Source: an uncultured Collinsella sp.
GTDB lineage: Bacteria; Actinomycetota; Coriobacteriia; Coriobacteriales; Coriobacteriaceae
Reading direction: 5' to 3'
Length of the DNA stretch: 64,000 nt
Assembly (NCBI GenBank): GCA_958408685.1
Contig: CATYLC010000006.1
Location: 29,311-93,310, forward strand
The notes beneath the pieces were generated by a model. It was given only the letters and a program-made list of their open reading frames with translations, did not search any database and was not told where the DNA came from. The translations under genes and the position numbers were made by a program. This document shows positions 1 to 8,613 of this stretch, in pieces. The stretch's first letter is position 1. Every line of letters begins with the position of its first letter.

Positions 1-658
1 CGGCGGCATCATCGCCTGCAACCGCGAGGTTCCCTTTGATCTGGTTGAGCACTTTGCCGATCAGAACAAGCAGTTCGTCGAGGTCATCATCGCCCCGAGC
101 TACACCGCCGAGGCGCTCGAGCGCATGGCCAAGCGCCCCAACCTGCGCGTGTTGGCGACCGGCGGCGTGGACCACGGCGCTCAGGTGGAGCTGCGCTCCG
201 TCGACGGCGGCATGCTGGTGCAGGAGGTCGACCACGTGACCGAGGATCCCGCGACCTTTACGTTCCCCACCGACCGCAAGCCCACCGACGCCGAGATGGC
301 CGAGCTCGAGTTTGCCTGGAAGGTCTGCAAGGGCGTTAAGTCCAACGCCATCCTGGTCTCCAAGGGTAAGGCCGGCATTGGCATGGGCCCCGGTCAGCCC
401 AACCGCGTTGACTCCGCACTGCTGGCCTGCGAGCGTGCCGAGGACTTCTGCGAGCGTGAGGGCGTGGAGAAGGGCGGCTTTGCCTGCGCAAGTGACGCAT
501 TCTTCCCGTTCCGCGACAACGTCGACGTGCTTGCCGCGCACGGCGTGACCTGCATCATCCAGCCCGGCGGCTCCAAGCGCGATGACGAGAGCATTCAGGC
601 CTGCAACGAGCACAATATTGCTATGGTCTTTACCGGCGCCCGCCACTTTAGGCACTAA
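1..658 (+). CDS. purH: PurH, bifunctional AICAR transformylase / IMP cyclohydrolase (C-terminal part)
   Basis: The gene enters from the left edge; the reading frame begins at base 2 and 218 codons are visible. PurH carries out the last two steps of IMP synthesis in the cytosol, formylation of AICAR and ring closure. Only the transformylase half is here. Family landmarks are NAILVSK, GIGMGPGQPNRVDSA, ASDAFFPF, CIIQPGGSKRDDE and the C-terminal MVFTGARHFRH. The stop is TAA at 656-658, followed at once by an intrinsic terminator, so purH is the end of its transcript. The N-terminal cyclohydrolase domain and the start are outside the window. Identification is certain from these motifs. Confidence 0.97.
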   Translation, partial: GGIIACNREVPFDLVEHFADQNKQFVEVIIAPSYTAEALERMAKRPNLRVLATGGVDHGAQVELRSVDGGMLVQEVDHVTEDPATFTFPTDRKPTDAEMAELEFAWKVCKGVKSNAILVSKGKAGIGMGPGQPNRVDSALLACERAEDFCEREGVEKGGFACASDAFFPFRDNVDVLAAHGVTCIIQPGGSKRDDESIQACNEHNIAMVFTGARHFRH

Positions 659-688
659 GTTTCGCCCCGGAACAAAATAATCTCTGCA

Positions 689-724
689 AAAGACGGCTGC
701 TCCGTTTGGAGGGCCGTCTTTTTG
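689..724 (+). terminator. Intrinsic terminator after purH
   Basis: A stem AAGACGGC / GCCGTCTT is followed by a run of five T, starting 30 bases after the purH stop. The following TATAAA at 726-731 may be the -10 box of the next gene. Confidence 0.85.
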
Positions 725-763
725 GTATAAAAGGACGGAATGACTAACACGAAAGGTACAACC

Positions 764-1471
764 ATGCCCCAGATTGATGATGCCGAGCTGTTTGGCAATG
801 CCGAGGATCAGCGTGCGTACGAGGACTTTTGCGCCAATCAGGAGGCGGTCGAGAAGTTCACGCTCGACAAGCCCGCGCTTGTCTGCCGTTGGCGCATGTC
901 CAACAAAAAGGTGCCCATGCTCAACCGCCACATTCGCGCACTGTCCGAGCGCCTGGTGCAGGGCGAGCCGCTTACCCATAACATGCTCAGCTGGGCTAAA
1001 CAGCACGTTGAGTGGTCGCTTGCCGAGGGCGATTACACTGCGCACGACGGCGTACTCATGCTGGTGATCGACGTCAATGGCAACGCCGCCATGACGGTGG
1101 GCGAGTACGAGCCGCTGGCCGATACGTCGGCTAAGGCGCTACGTGCCCGCTCCGCCGAGGCCCGCTCCGAGGCCGACGAAACCGGCGTGGCGCCCGAGCT
1201 GCTCGCCGCCGTCGATAACGGCGAGCTGGCCTTTGTGGCGCCGGCGGACGAGTGCCTGTGCGGCACGGCGACGCTCATCGAGCAGCTGGCCCAGACCAAG
1301 GGCATCCCGGTCACGCGCGTAGACATTCCCGCGCAGCTCAAGGGTGCGCTGTTTCTGGTGAGCGACGAGCACGGTGTGGTTGCCGCCGCCGACTCCGACG
1401 CCGCCGACTCCGACGCCGCCACGGTCGCCTTCTTCGCCGAAGGCTACGAAAAGCTCCGTGCCCGCCGCTAA
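764..1471 (+). CDS. Conserved hypothetical protein
   Basis: This is a soluble 235-residue protein that I do not recognise. It has no signal peptide or membrane segment. The middle (about residues 120-160) is rich in Ala, Arg and Glu, and near the C-terminus there is an imperfect DAADSDAA repeat. I chose ATG 764 because GAAAGG lies 7 bases upstream; ATG 740 is also in frame but sits beside a TATAAA box at 726-731, so it may be at or before the transcript start. It lies alone between purH and a two-component system, with no operon partner. Function is unknown. Confidence 0.75.
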   Translation: MPQIDDAELFGNAEDQRAYEDFCANQEAVEKFTLDKPALVCRWRMSNKKVPMLNRHIRALSERLVQGEPLTHNMLSWAKQHVEWSLAEGDYTAHDGVLMLVIDVNGNAAMTVGEYEPLADTSAKALRARSAEARSEADETGVAPELLAAVDNGELAFVAPADECLCGTATLIEQLAQTKGIPVTRVDIPAQLKGALFLVSDEHGVVAAADSDAADSDAATVAFFAEGYEKLRARR

Positions 1472-1485
1472 ATGATGTTTCTGGG

Positions 1486-1515
1486 ACGGGGATTAAAAAC
1501 TCATTTAATTCCCGT
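1486..1515. repeat. Short palindrome with a GGGACGGGGATT core
   Basis: The arms ACGGGGATTAAA and TTTAATTCCCGT pair over 12 bases with one G-U, around a 6-base loop, in the gap between two genes. No T-run follows, so it is a poor terminator. It resembles other GGGAC-core palindromes in this window. Confidence 0.6.
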
Positions 1516-1644
1516 GCTCGTCGCGAGCGAGGGGCAAGCCTCTGCCACTCGCGAACAGTTCTGTCACTTTGGTGCCGCGTGAGGCGCGTATCTGCGGATC
1601 CGCGGTCATAATGGGGCAAGACAACCAAGAGGGGGGCGGAATCC

Positions 1645-2316
1645 ATGGCGCTAATCTATATCGTTGAGGACGACGAGCCCATTCGTCGTGAGCTTATCGA
1701 CATCCTTGCCCGCGCCGGTTTTGAGGTTGAGGCATGCGAATCGTTTGAGCATGTCTCGTGCGATATTCTCGCCGCCGTGCCCGACCTGGTGCTGCTCGAC
1801 CTCACGCTTCCCGTCAAGGACGGCCAGCATATCTGCCACGAGGTTCGCCGCGAATCCGAGGTTCCCATCATCGTCTTCACGTCGCGCGCGACCGAGATTG
1901 ACGAGGTCATGGCCATGACGCACGGCGCGGACGACTTTGTTTCCAAGCCCTACAGCGCCCGTGTGCTCGTGGCGCGCATCAATGCCTTGCTGCGTCGCAC
2001 CGCGGCGGCGGGCGAGCGCAGCACGCTCGTCCACAAGGGACTGGAGCTCGACCTCGCACGCTCCATGGTCACCAACACGCAAACGGGCACCAGCACCGAG
2101 CTCACAAAAAACGAACTGTGTATTCTCTCACTGCTTCTGAGCCGCGCGGGCAAGATTGTTTCGCGCTCGGCCATCATGCAGGATCTGTGGGGCTCCGACG
2201 CCTTCGTGGACGACAATACGCTTACCGTCAACATCAACCGCCTGCGCACCACGCTCGAAAAAATCGGCATCAAGGAGTATTTGACGACGCACCGCGGTCA
2301 GGGCTATTCGGTCTAG
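1645..2316 (+). CDS. OmpR/PhoB-family response regulator
   Basis: A 223-residue two-domain regulator. The receiver domain (about 1-115) has the acidic pair E8-D9-D10, the phospho-acceptor D52 in LLDLTLP and K101 in FVSKPY. The C-terminal winged-helix DNA-binding domain (about 125-223) has ELTKNEL, the recognition region DDNTLTVNINRLR, and a terminal HRGQGYSV. It is phosphorylated by the sensor kinase that starts 9 bases downstream, with which it forms an operon. Start ATG 1645 follows GAGGGGGGCGG. The partner kinase suggests the BceR/GraR branch that responds to cell-envelope antibiotics; that assignment is inferred. Confidence 0.93.
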   Translation: MALIYIVEDDEPIRRELIDILARAGFEVEACESFEHVSCDILAAVPDLVLLDLTLPVKDGQHICHEVRRESEVPIIVFTSRATEIDEVMAMTHGADDFVSKPYSARVLVARINALLRRTAAAGERSTLVHKGLELDLARSMVTNTQTGTSTELTKNELCILSLLLSRAGKIVSRSAIMQDLWGSDAFVDDNTLTVNINRLRTTLEKIGIKEYLTTHRGQGYSV

Positions 2317-2325
2317 GGGCCGGCT

Positions 2326-3351
2326 ATGTCGTTCGCCAAATTCTTCAAAGATGCGCTGCTTCCCGTCGCCGTGTGGACGTGCGGCGTGCTGCTGAGCTGC
2401 TTTGTGCTGACGGTCGTCGGCGCACCCGTTTCCATCGTGGTCGTGGCGGTCGGCGTGTCCTTTATCTTTGGCATGCTGGGCATCGTGATCGAGTACGCGC
2501 GCCGTCGTCGTTTTCTGCGCCAGCTGGAGCGTGCGGCAGAGGAGCTCGAGAGTCCCGCATGGGTGCAGGAGATGGTGCAATGTCCGACCTATGCCGAGGG
2601 CGAGCTCGAGTACGAGGTCTTGCGCCGGGTGGGCAAAGCCGCTTGTGACGAGGTTGCCGAAGGCAGGCGCCAGACCGATGACTATCGCGACTATATCGAG
2701 AGCTGGGTCCACGAGGCCAAGCTGCCTCTGGCGGCAGCCTATCTGATTTTGGAAAACCTGGACGGCAGCGAAGATGATCTCGGTCGCGAGCTTGCCCGCG
2801 TGGAGCGCTATATCGACCAGGCGCTCTACTATGCGCGCTCGGAGGTTGTGGAGCGCGATTATCTGATTCGACGTTGGAACCTCAAGGCTCTGGTGACGGG
2901 CGCAATCAAGGCCAATGCGCGCGAGCTCATCGCGGCACACGTGGCGCCGGTGTGCGAGAACCTCGACTTTGAGGTCTTTACCGACGAGAAGTGGCTCGAG
3001 TTTATTCTGGGCCAGCTCATTCAGAACAGCATTAAATATGCGCGTGAGGACGGCGCAAAGATCGTGTTTTCGGGTGCGTTGCTGGACGAGGGTCTGGCAA
3101 GCGAGCGCATCGAGCTTACCGTCGCGGACAACGGCTGTGGCGTGTGTGCGGCAGACCTGCCTCGCGTGTTCGAGAAGGGCTTTACCGGCGACAACGGCCG
3201 CACCACCAAGCGCGCAACGGGCATCGGCCTCTACCTGGTGGCGCGCCTGTGCTCCAAGATGGGCATCGACGTCACCGCGGCATCCGAGCCCGGCGAAGGC
3301 TTCGTCGTCACGTTTGCCTTCTCAACCAACAAGTTTCAATACTTCGAGTAA
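2326..3351 (+). CDS. Membrane sensor histidine kinase, short-input (BceS/GraS-like)
   Basis: A 341-residue kinase. Two N-terminal membrane helices (about 10-33 and 35-56) have almost no extracellular loop, as in intramembrane-sensing kinases. The dimerisation/phospho-acceptor box is SWVHEAKLPLA with H129, close to the WVHQIKTP form of BceS/GraS. The ATPase part shows the N box (LIQNSIKY), G1 (VADNGCGV), the F box (FEKGFTG) and G2 (TGIGLYLV). It phosphorylates the regulator encoded 9 bases upstream. BceS kinases usually depend on a BceAB-type ABC transporter, and none is present nearby. A strong terminator ends the operon. Confidence 0.9.
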   Translation: MSFAKFFKDALLPVAVWTCGVLLSCFVLTVVGAPVSIVVVAVGVSFIFGMLGIVIEYARRRRFLRQLERAAEELESPAWVQEMVQCPTYAEGELEYEVLRRVGKAACDEVAEGRRQTDDYRDYIESWVHEAKLPLAAAYLILENLDGSEDDLGRELARVERYIDQALYYARSEVVERDYLIRRWNLKALVTGAIKANARELIAAHVAPVCENLDFEVFTDEKWLEFILGQLIQNSIKYAREDGAKIVFSGALLDEGLASERIELTVADNGCGVCAADLPRVFEKGFTGDNGRTTKRATGIGLYLVARLCSKMGIDVTAASEPGEGFVVTFAFSTNKFQYFE

Positions 3352-3380
3352 CGCACACGGCAGATGTCCGCCTCAAACAA

Positions 3381-3417
3381 AGCGTGCCGCCCCAAACGGG
3401 GCGGCACGCTATTTTTC
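3381..3417 (+). terminator. Intrinsic terminator after the two-component operon
   Basis: The stem AGCGTGCCGCCCC / GGGGCGGCACGCT has a very short loop and is followed by ATTTTT. Confidence 0.9.
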
Positions 3418-3449
3418 AATCAGACAACTCGCTGAAGTACGGTGACGAA

Positions 3450-3540
3450 GGCGCAAGGCCGGGAGGGGTTATCAAAGCCGACATCCCGCAGCCGCGAAGC
3501 GGCGAGGACGTCGGCGTGATAACCCCGCAGGCCTTGCGCC
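3450..3540. repeat. Large composite inverted repeat
   Basis: Four nested pairs share one axis: GGCGCAAGGCC (3450-3460) with GGCCTTGCGCC (3530-3540), GGGGTTATCA (3465-3474) with TGATAACCCC (3517-3526), GCCGAC (3477-3482) with GTCGGC (3510-3515), and GCCGC (3491-3495) with GCGGC (3499-3503). It lies in the 3' flank of the stress-protein gene. No T-run follows on either strand. Confidence 0.8.
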
Positions 3541-3553
3541 GACGGGAAGGAAC

Positions 3554-3991
3554 CTACTTCACGACCAAGATGTCGCAGTCGGTGTTGCGCAGCAGGAACG
3601 TCGAAATTGAACCCAGGAGTGCATACTTGATCGAGGACAGGCCACGAGCGCCGCAGAGCACCAGGTCGGGCTTGACCACGTCGAGCATCTCGTCTTTGAG
3701 CGTCTCGCGAATGCGGCCGGCGCGAATCATGACCTCGACCTCGGGAATGTCGGGATTGGCCTTGGCCTCTTCGAGCTGCTTGGCGATGGAGTTCTTAAAT
3801 GCCTCCTCTAGGCCGTTGACCAGATCGACCGGATAGGAACCGGCGCTCTCGAGTGCCGTGGAATCGATAACGTGGCCGATAATCAGCTTGGCGCCGTTGT
3901 TCGCGGCGACCTTGATGGCGCGTGCGAGCACAAAATCCTGCTGCTCAGTACCGTCGAGTGAAACAAATACCTTGGTGTAGCCCTCGTTCAT
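3554..3991 (-). CDS. Universal stress protein (UspA family, ATP-binding type)
   Basis: A 145-residue single-domain Usp, the usual length. The nucleotide-binding motif G-2X-G-9X-G-S/T is intact in GARGLSSIKYALLGSIST near the C-terminus, and the N-terminal strand KVFVSLDGTE has the Asp that contacts ATP in the MJ0577-like class. It probably acts as a stress-induced cytosolic nucleotide-binding protein; the exact target is unknown for most members. It is monocistronic and divergent from uppP, with AAGGAGG just upstream of the ATG on the minus strand. Confidence 0.92.
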   Translation of the reverse strand: MNEGYTKVFVSLDGTEQQDFVLARAIKVAANNGAKLIIGHVIDSTALESAGSYPVDLVNGLEEAFKNSIAKQLEEAKANPDIPEVEVMIRAGRIRETLKDEMLDVVKPDLVLCGARGLSSIKYALLGSISTFLLRNTDCDILVVK

Positions 3992-4238
3992 GGTTTCCTC
4001 CTTGGTCTATCGCACGGGCGTGGGGCTCGTGCATCGGGCGGGCGCGGATGCGTGGCCGCCGGACACTTTATCTTGTTGCAGTTATACCCAAGGATTTGGG
4101 TTTGACCGCTCGCAATTCTGTGAACGGGCGAGTTTTTTGGTAAGGGTGGGCGCGGTCGCGGCCGAACGGTTGATAATGGGACATCGCCCGCAACCGTCCG
4201 CAGAACAATATCGGCGGGTGTCTAACGAGGGGGTCCCT

Positions 4239-5213
4239 TTGGATATCATTGAGCTTCTAAAATCTGCCTTCATGGGCCTGGTCGAGGGCATCACCGAATG
4301 GCTGCCTGTTTCGTCGACCGGTCACATGATCTTGGTGGACGAGTTCGTCAAGATGAACGTGAGCGAGACGTTCTGGAATATGTTCCTGGTCGTGATTCAG
4401 CTTGGCGCCATTTTGGCCGTCTGCGTCCTGTTCTTTTACGACCTCAACCCGTTTTCTCCCAGCAAAGGCAAGGAGGGTCGTCGCGACACCTGGGTGCTGT
4501 GGGGCAAGATTGTGCTCGGCTGCATTCCCGCCGCGGCGATCGGTCTGCCGCTTAACGACTGGATGGAGGAGCATTTCTACAATGCTCCCGTCGTGGCGCT
4601 GGCGCTCATTGTGTACGGCGTGCTGTTTATCGTGATCGAGAACTGGCGCGCGAACAAGCGCGACCAGGCCGCTCTTGCCGGTTCGTTTGGTTCGCGTGCC
4701 GTGGTGGCGGGCGGACGCCCCGCTGGTGCGCATTTTGCCACTCCCGCTGCGGCTGCCGCTTCAGACGATGACGATAACCTGGACTTTGGCTCCATCACTA
4801 CGCTCGAGGATCTGAGCTGGAAGACCGCGCTGGGTATCGGTTGCTTCCAGGTGCTTTCGCTGATTCCGGGCACATCGCGCTCCGGCTCCACGATCATCGG
4901 CGGCCTGCTGCTGGGCTGCACGCGCTCGGTGGCGTCTAAGTTCACGTTCTTCCTGGCTATTCCCGTTATGTTTGGCGCGAGCGCGCTCAAGCTGGTCAAG
5001 TACTTTATTAAGGGCGGCACGTTCGGCACCAACGAAATCGCCATCCTGGGCGTGGGCTGCGTCGTCGCCTTTGTGGTGTCGCTCATTGCCATCAAGTGGC
5101 TTATGGGCTTCGTGCGCCGTCACGACTTTAAGTGCTTCGGCGTCTACCGCATCATCCTGGGCATCGTGGTGCTCGCGTACTTCTTTGTCCTGGAGCCTAT
5201 GCTCGGCCTGTAA
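4239..5213 (+). CDS. uppP: UppP/BacA undecaprenyl-diphosphatase
   Basis: This integral membrane enzyme dephosphorylates undecaprenyl diphosphate to recycle the lipid carrier of wall synthesis. Both family motifs are present: E16-x3-E20 with SSTGH (H29) at the N-terminus, and PGTSRSGST in the second half. I place the start at TTG 4239 because AACGAGGGGG lies a few bases upstream and the protein then begins at the conserved DIIELLKSAFMGLVEG; upstream ATGs in the same frame lack such support. At 324 residues it is about 50 longer than usual: an Ala- and Asp-rich insertion at about 140-190 (including AAAAASDDDD) lies between transmembrane segments. Confidence 0.93.
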   Translation: MDIIELLKSAFMGLVEGITEWLPVSSTGHMILVDEFVKMNVSETFWNMFLVVIQLGAILAVCVLFFYDLNPFSPSKGKEGRRDTWVLWGKIVLGCIPAAAIGLPLNDWMEEHFYNAPVVALALIVYGVLFIVIENWRANKRDQAALAGSFGSRAVVAGGRPAGAHFATPAAAAASDDDDNLDFGSITTLEDLSWKTALGIGCFQVLSLIPGTSRSGSTIIGGLLLGCTRSVASKFTFFLAIPVMFGASALKLVKYFIKGGTFGTNEIAILGVGCVVAFVVSLIAIKWLMGFVRRHDFKCFGVYRIILGIVVLAYFFVLEPMLGL

Positions 5214-5255
5214 CTTGGTCGACGCTGCGCGGCGGCCGGGGCGACAACTTGTCAT

Positions 5256-5300
5256 TCAAAGGGGGCGGCATGACCAGAAGGTCTATGCCGCCCCTTTTCA
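5256..5300 (+). terminator. Intrinsic terminator after uppP
   Basis: A long stem AAAGGGGGCGGCAT / ATGCCGCCCCTTTT contains an inner GACC / GGTC pair and ends in TTTT. Confidence 0.88.
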
Positions 5301-5373
5301 TGCCAATTTGTTCGCCCTGGCCACCGCTCGCTGCTGCTGCCATGACATCGGCGGTTTCGTGATTGTCAATTGA

Positions 5374-5406
5374 TTGGTGCAGACCAACCTGACCCCATTG
5401 CGCCAA
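5374..5406 (-). repeat. GGGGTCAGGTT palindromic repeat, copy 1
   Basis: On the minus strand this reads TTGGCGCAATGGGGTCAGGTT, then TGCACCAA after a short spacer. The flanks TTGGYGCAA and TGCACCAA form the stem. The copy at 15511-15542 has the same order of motifs. Confidence 0.6.
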
Positions 5407-5452
5407 ATTCGCTGGGGCGGCCTGACGGTGACGCACGGAGTCGTGGTGTGAT

Positions 5453-5483
5453 TTGCGTCGGTGTCCGCGCGGCTCGGTATACT
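5453..5483 (+). promoter_or_regulatory. Probable promoter of pcrA
   Basis: TTGCGT (5453-5458) and TATACT (5478-5483) are separated by 19 bases, and CGG precedes the -10 box. The start codon is about 60 bases downstream. Confidence 0.4.
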
Positions 5484-5544
5484 GGTACGGCTCAAACTAT
5501 GGCGCCGCCCGCAGGCGCGCCGTCCGTCAGATGAGGAGTCGCCC

Positions 5545-8445
5545 ATGACCCAGCCCTTGCCCTGGGAAAAGAACGCCGCGGTATCCGTGCCGCCCGCGCC
5601 GGAACCCGTGCCGCTCGATGCATACACCGCTCCTGCTGCGCCGGAGCCCGAGCTCGTCCCGCTCGACATTTACGACGCTCCCGCGCCGGCGCCCAAGCCC
5701 GCCAAGCCGCTCGTCGACATTGACAGCCTTAATCCCGCCCAGCGCGAGGCTGTCCTGTCCACCGAGGGCCCGTTGCTGGTCCTTGCCGGCGCCGGCTCGG
5801 GCAAGACCCGCGTCTTGACCTTCCGCATCGCACATATGCTCGGCGACCTGGGTGTTAAACCTTGGCAGGTTCTTGCCATCACGTTTACCAACAAGGCCGC
5901 GGCAGAGATGCGCGAGCGTCTGGCGGCACTCATTCCCAGCGGCACCCGTGGCATGTGGGTGTGCACCTTCCATGCCATGTGCGTGCGCATGCTGCGCGAG
6001 GACGCCGACCTGTTGGGCTACACCGGTCAGTTCACCATCTACGATGACGATGACTCAAAGCGCATGGTGCGCGACATTATGCAGGCGCTCGGCATCGAGC
6101 AAAAGCAGTTCCCCATCAACATGATCCGCAGCAAGATTAGCTCGGCCAAAAACGCCATGATCGGCCCCGAGGACATGCTCAAATCCGCCGACAGCCCCAA
6201 TGACAAAAAGGCCGCGCAAGTCTACCTGGAGCTGGAGCGCCGCCTGCGCGCCGCCAACGCGATGGACTTCGACGACCTGCTCGTGCGCACGCTCGAGCTG
6301 CTGCGCACCCGCCCCGAGGTGCTCGACAAGTATCAGGAGCGCTTCCGCTACATTAGCGTCGACGAGTATCAGGACACCAACCACGTCCAGTACGAGATCG
6401 CCAACCTGCTGGCCGCCAAGTACCAAAACCTCATGGTCGTGGGCGACGACGATCAGTCCATTTATAGCTGGCGTGGCGCCGACATCACCAATATCCTGGA
6501 CTTTGAGAAGGACTTTAAAGACTGCAAGACCGTCAAGCTGGAGCAGAACTACCGCTCTACGGGTCATATCCTGAACGCCGCCAACGCCGTGGTACGTCAC
6601 AACTCGCAGCGCAAAGACAAGCGCCTGTTTACGGCCGAGGGCGACGGCGAGAAGATCCAGGCCTTCCAGGCAAGCGATGAGCGCGACGAGGGTCGCTGGA
6701 TTGCCGGCGAGATCGAAAAGCTGCATGCCAAGGGCACGAGTTACGACGACATCGCCGTGTTCTACCGCACCAACGCCCAGTCGCGTATTCTCGAAGATAT
6801 GTTTCTGCGCGCGGGCGTGCCCTACAAGATCGTGGGCGGCACGCGATTCTTCGACCGTGCCGAGATCCGCGACGTCATGGCCTACCTTAAGATGATCGTG
6901 AACCCGGCCGACGAGATGAGCGTCAAGCGCGTTATCAACACGCCGCGCCGCGGCATCGGCTCCACCTCGATCCAAAAGATTGAGCAGCTGGCGCGCGACA
7001 ACCGTTGCTCGTTCTTCCAAGCCTGCGAGATCGCAACAGCCGAGACGGGCATGTTTAGCGCCAAGGTGCGCAATGGCCTGTCGAGCTTTGTCTCCCTGGT
7101 GCGCGAGGGTCGCCGCATGGACGGCGAACTCAAGGACGTCGTCGAGATGATCGTCGATAAGACGGGCCTGCTGCAGGCTTTCCGCGCCGAGGGCACCATG
7201 GAGTCCGAGAGCCGCGCCGAGAACATCCAGGAATTCCTGGGCGTCGCCGCTGAATTTGAGGAGACGCACGAGGATATCGAGGGCACGCTCGAGAGCTTGG
7301 AAGAGCTGCGCGCAGCCGGTGTTGCCGATGTGCCTGCCGGCGCCGAGTCCGAGCCCGTCGTGGTGAGCGCGCCCGCGCCCGAGCCGGGGCCGTCCGCCTC
7401 GGCATCCTCGTTTGAGGCGCTCGTCGGCGCCCGTGACGCCGCGGGCTCTAATCCGCTCGATGGCTTGGCCGCTCCGGCGCTGTCTCCGCAGGATGCCCTG
7501 GCCGCCGCCATCGCGGGCAACGCGTATGCCGTGCCGACAGAGATGCCGGCGGGTGCCGTGCATGCCGACGAGATCGAGCGCACCTACGGTCCGCTCACCT
7601 GTAAGGCGCTGCCGGCACTCATGGAGTGGCTGGCCCTGCGCTCCGACTTGGATTCCCTGGCCGGCGAGACGCACGCCATCACCATGATGACTATCCACTC
7701 CGCCAAGGGCCTGGAGTTCCCGGCGGTGTTCGTGGCCGGCATGGAGGAGGGCATCTTCCCGCACGTGCACGACTTTGGCGGCAGCGATGACCCGGGCAAG
7801 CTCGAGGAGGAGCGTCGCCTGGCCTACGTTGCCATCACGCGTGCCCGTAAGCGCCTGTTCCTGACCTATGCGGCCACGCGTCGCACCTACGGCTCGACCT
7901 CTGCCAACCCGCGCTCGCGCTTCCTCAATGAGATTCCGTTTGAGGATATCGAGTTTAGCGGTATCGGTTCTGCCGGTTTTGAGGGCACGGGCTGGGAGAA
8001 GCGCGGCGACCGTCACGGCACCTTTGGCTCGGGCGTGGGTTCGGATATGTATGGCGGCAAGGTGTTCGGTTCGCATACGCGCTCGACCGGCGGTTCCGGT
8101 TCGCGCGGTGGATCGAGTTTTGACGATTTCTTTGGCGGCAGCAGCTACGGGACCGAGCGCCATCGTGGGGTCTCGCCCGACGCCGGCCGTGTTGCCTCGA
8201 CCTTTGGTTCGGGTGCGCCGCGAGCCAAAAAGCCGTCATCTAAAGTGTCGCCGACAGTGGAGCGCAAGGTCGATCGCGCCAGCGCGTCGCAGGACTTTGC
8301 CGCAGGCGATTCCGTGAGCCACAAGACCTTTGGCACGGGTACCGTGATCTCGGTCGTCGGAGACATGATCGAGGTTCAATTCGAAAAGACCGGCCAGACC
8401 AAAAAGCTAATGAAAGGTTTTGCACCGATCGTCAAACTGTCGTGA
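5545..8445 (+). CDS. pcrA: PcrA/UvrD superfamily 1A DNA helicase
   Basis: A 966-residue 3'-5' helicase for repair and for clearing replication/transcription conflicts. All SF1A motifs are present: Walker A AGAGSGKT (81-88), Ia ITFTNKAAAEMRE, II DEYQDTN, III GDDDQSIYSWRGAD, IV LEQNYRST, V TIHSAKGLEFPAVF and VI EERRLAYVAITRARKR. The C-terminus is the small PcrA domain (GDSVSHKTFGTGTV) that in Bacillus PcrA contacts RNA polymerase. Unusual parts are a Pro/Ala-rich N-terminal extension of about 58 residues, an Ala/Pro-rich low-complexity insertion at about 590-675 and a Gly/Ser-rich linker before the C-terminal domain. ATG 5545 follows GAGGAG; an in-frame upstream start at 5461 lacks a good site. 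Confidence 0.96.
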   Translation: MTQPLPWEKNAAVSVPPAPEPVPLDAYTAPAAPEPELVPLDIYDAPAPAPKPAKPLVDIDSLNPAQREAVLSTEGPLLVLAGAGSGKTRVLTFRIAHMLGDLGVKPWQVLAITFTNKAAAEMRERLAALIPSGTRGMWVCTFHAMCVRMLREDADLLGYTGQFTIYDDDDSKRMVRDIMQALGIEQKQFPINMIRSKISSAKNAMIGPEDMLKSADSPNDKKAAQVYLELERRLRAANAMDFDDLLVRTLELLRTRPEVLDKYQERFRYISVDEYQDTNHVQYEIANLLAAKYQNLMVVGDDDQSIYSWRGADITNILDFEKDFKDCKTVKLEQNYRSTGHILNAANAVVRHNSQRKDKRLFTAEGDGEKIQAFQASDERDEGRWIAGEIEKLHAKGTSYDDIAVFYRTNAQSRILEDMFLRAGVPYKIVGGTRFFDRAEIRDVMAYLKMIVNPADEMSVKRVINTPRRGIGSTSIQKIEQLARDNRCSFFQACEIATAETGMFSAKVRNGLSSFVSLVREGRRMDGELKDVVEMIVDKTGLLQAFRAEGTMESESRAENIQEFLGVAAEFEETHEDIEGTLESLEELRAAGVADVPAGAESEPVVVSAPAPEPGPSASASSFEALVGARDAAGSNPLDGLAAPALSPQDALAAAIAGNAYAVPTEMPAGAVHADEIERTYGPLTCKALPALMEWLALRSDLDSLAGETHAITMMTIHSAKGLEFPAVFVAGMEEGIFPHVHDFGGSDDPGKLEEERRLAYVAITRARKRLFLTYAATRRTYGSTSANPRSRFLNEIPFEDIEFSGIGSAGFEGTGWEKRGDRHGTFGSGVGSDMYGGKVFGSHTRSTGGSGSRGGSSFDDFFGGSSYGTERHRGVSPDAGRVASTFGSGAPRAKKPSSKVSPTVERKVDRASASQDFAAGDSVSHKTFGTGTVISVVGDMIEVQFEKTGQTKKLMKGFAPIVKLS

Positions 8446-8552
8446 TCCCGGCGGACCTGGGCGGGCGTATGGGGCAACGTTGCTTGCGAACGCCGCTCCG
8501 CTCGTCCGCTTTTTGATTTGGAGAACCGGGTGGGCTGAAATGTAGATACGAG

Positions 8553-8596
8553 TAGGGGCTCCTCCGTTGATGAACGGGGGAGCCCCTTGTTTCGTT
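8553..8596. terminator. Bidirectional terminator between pcrA and manA
   Basis: The stem AGGGGCTCCTCCGTT / AACGGGGGAGCCCCT has a four-base loop and is followed by TTGTTTCGTTTT on the plus strand. It sits between two convergent genes. Confidence 0.8.
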
Positions 8597-8613
8597 TTGG
8601 TTGTTGTTGTGAC

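Noticed and set aside
3990..4238. N-terminal extension of UppP to an upstream ATG
   Set aside because: The extension is Arg-rich and unlike the family, overlaps the divergent stress-gene promoter region, and TTG 4239 has a clear ribosome site.
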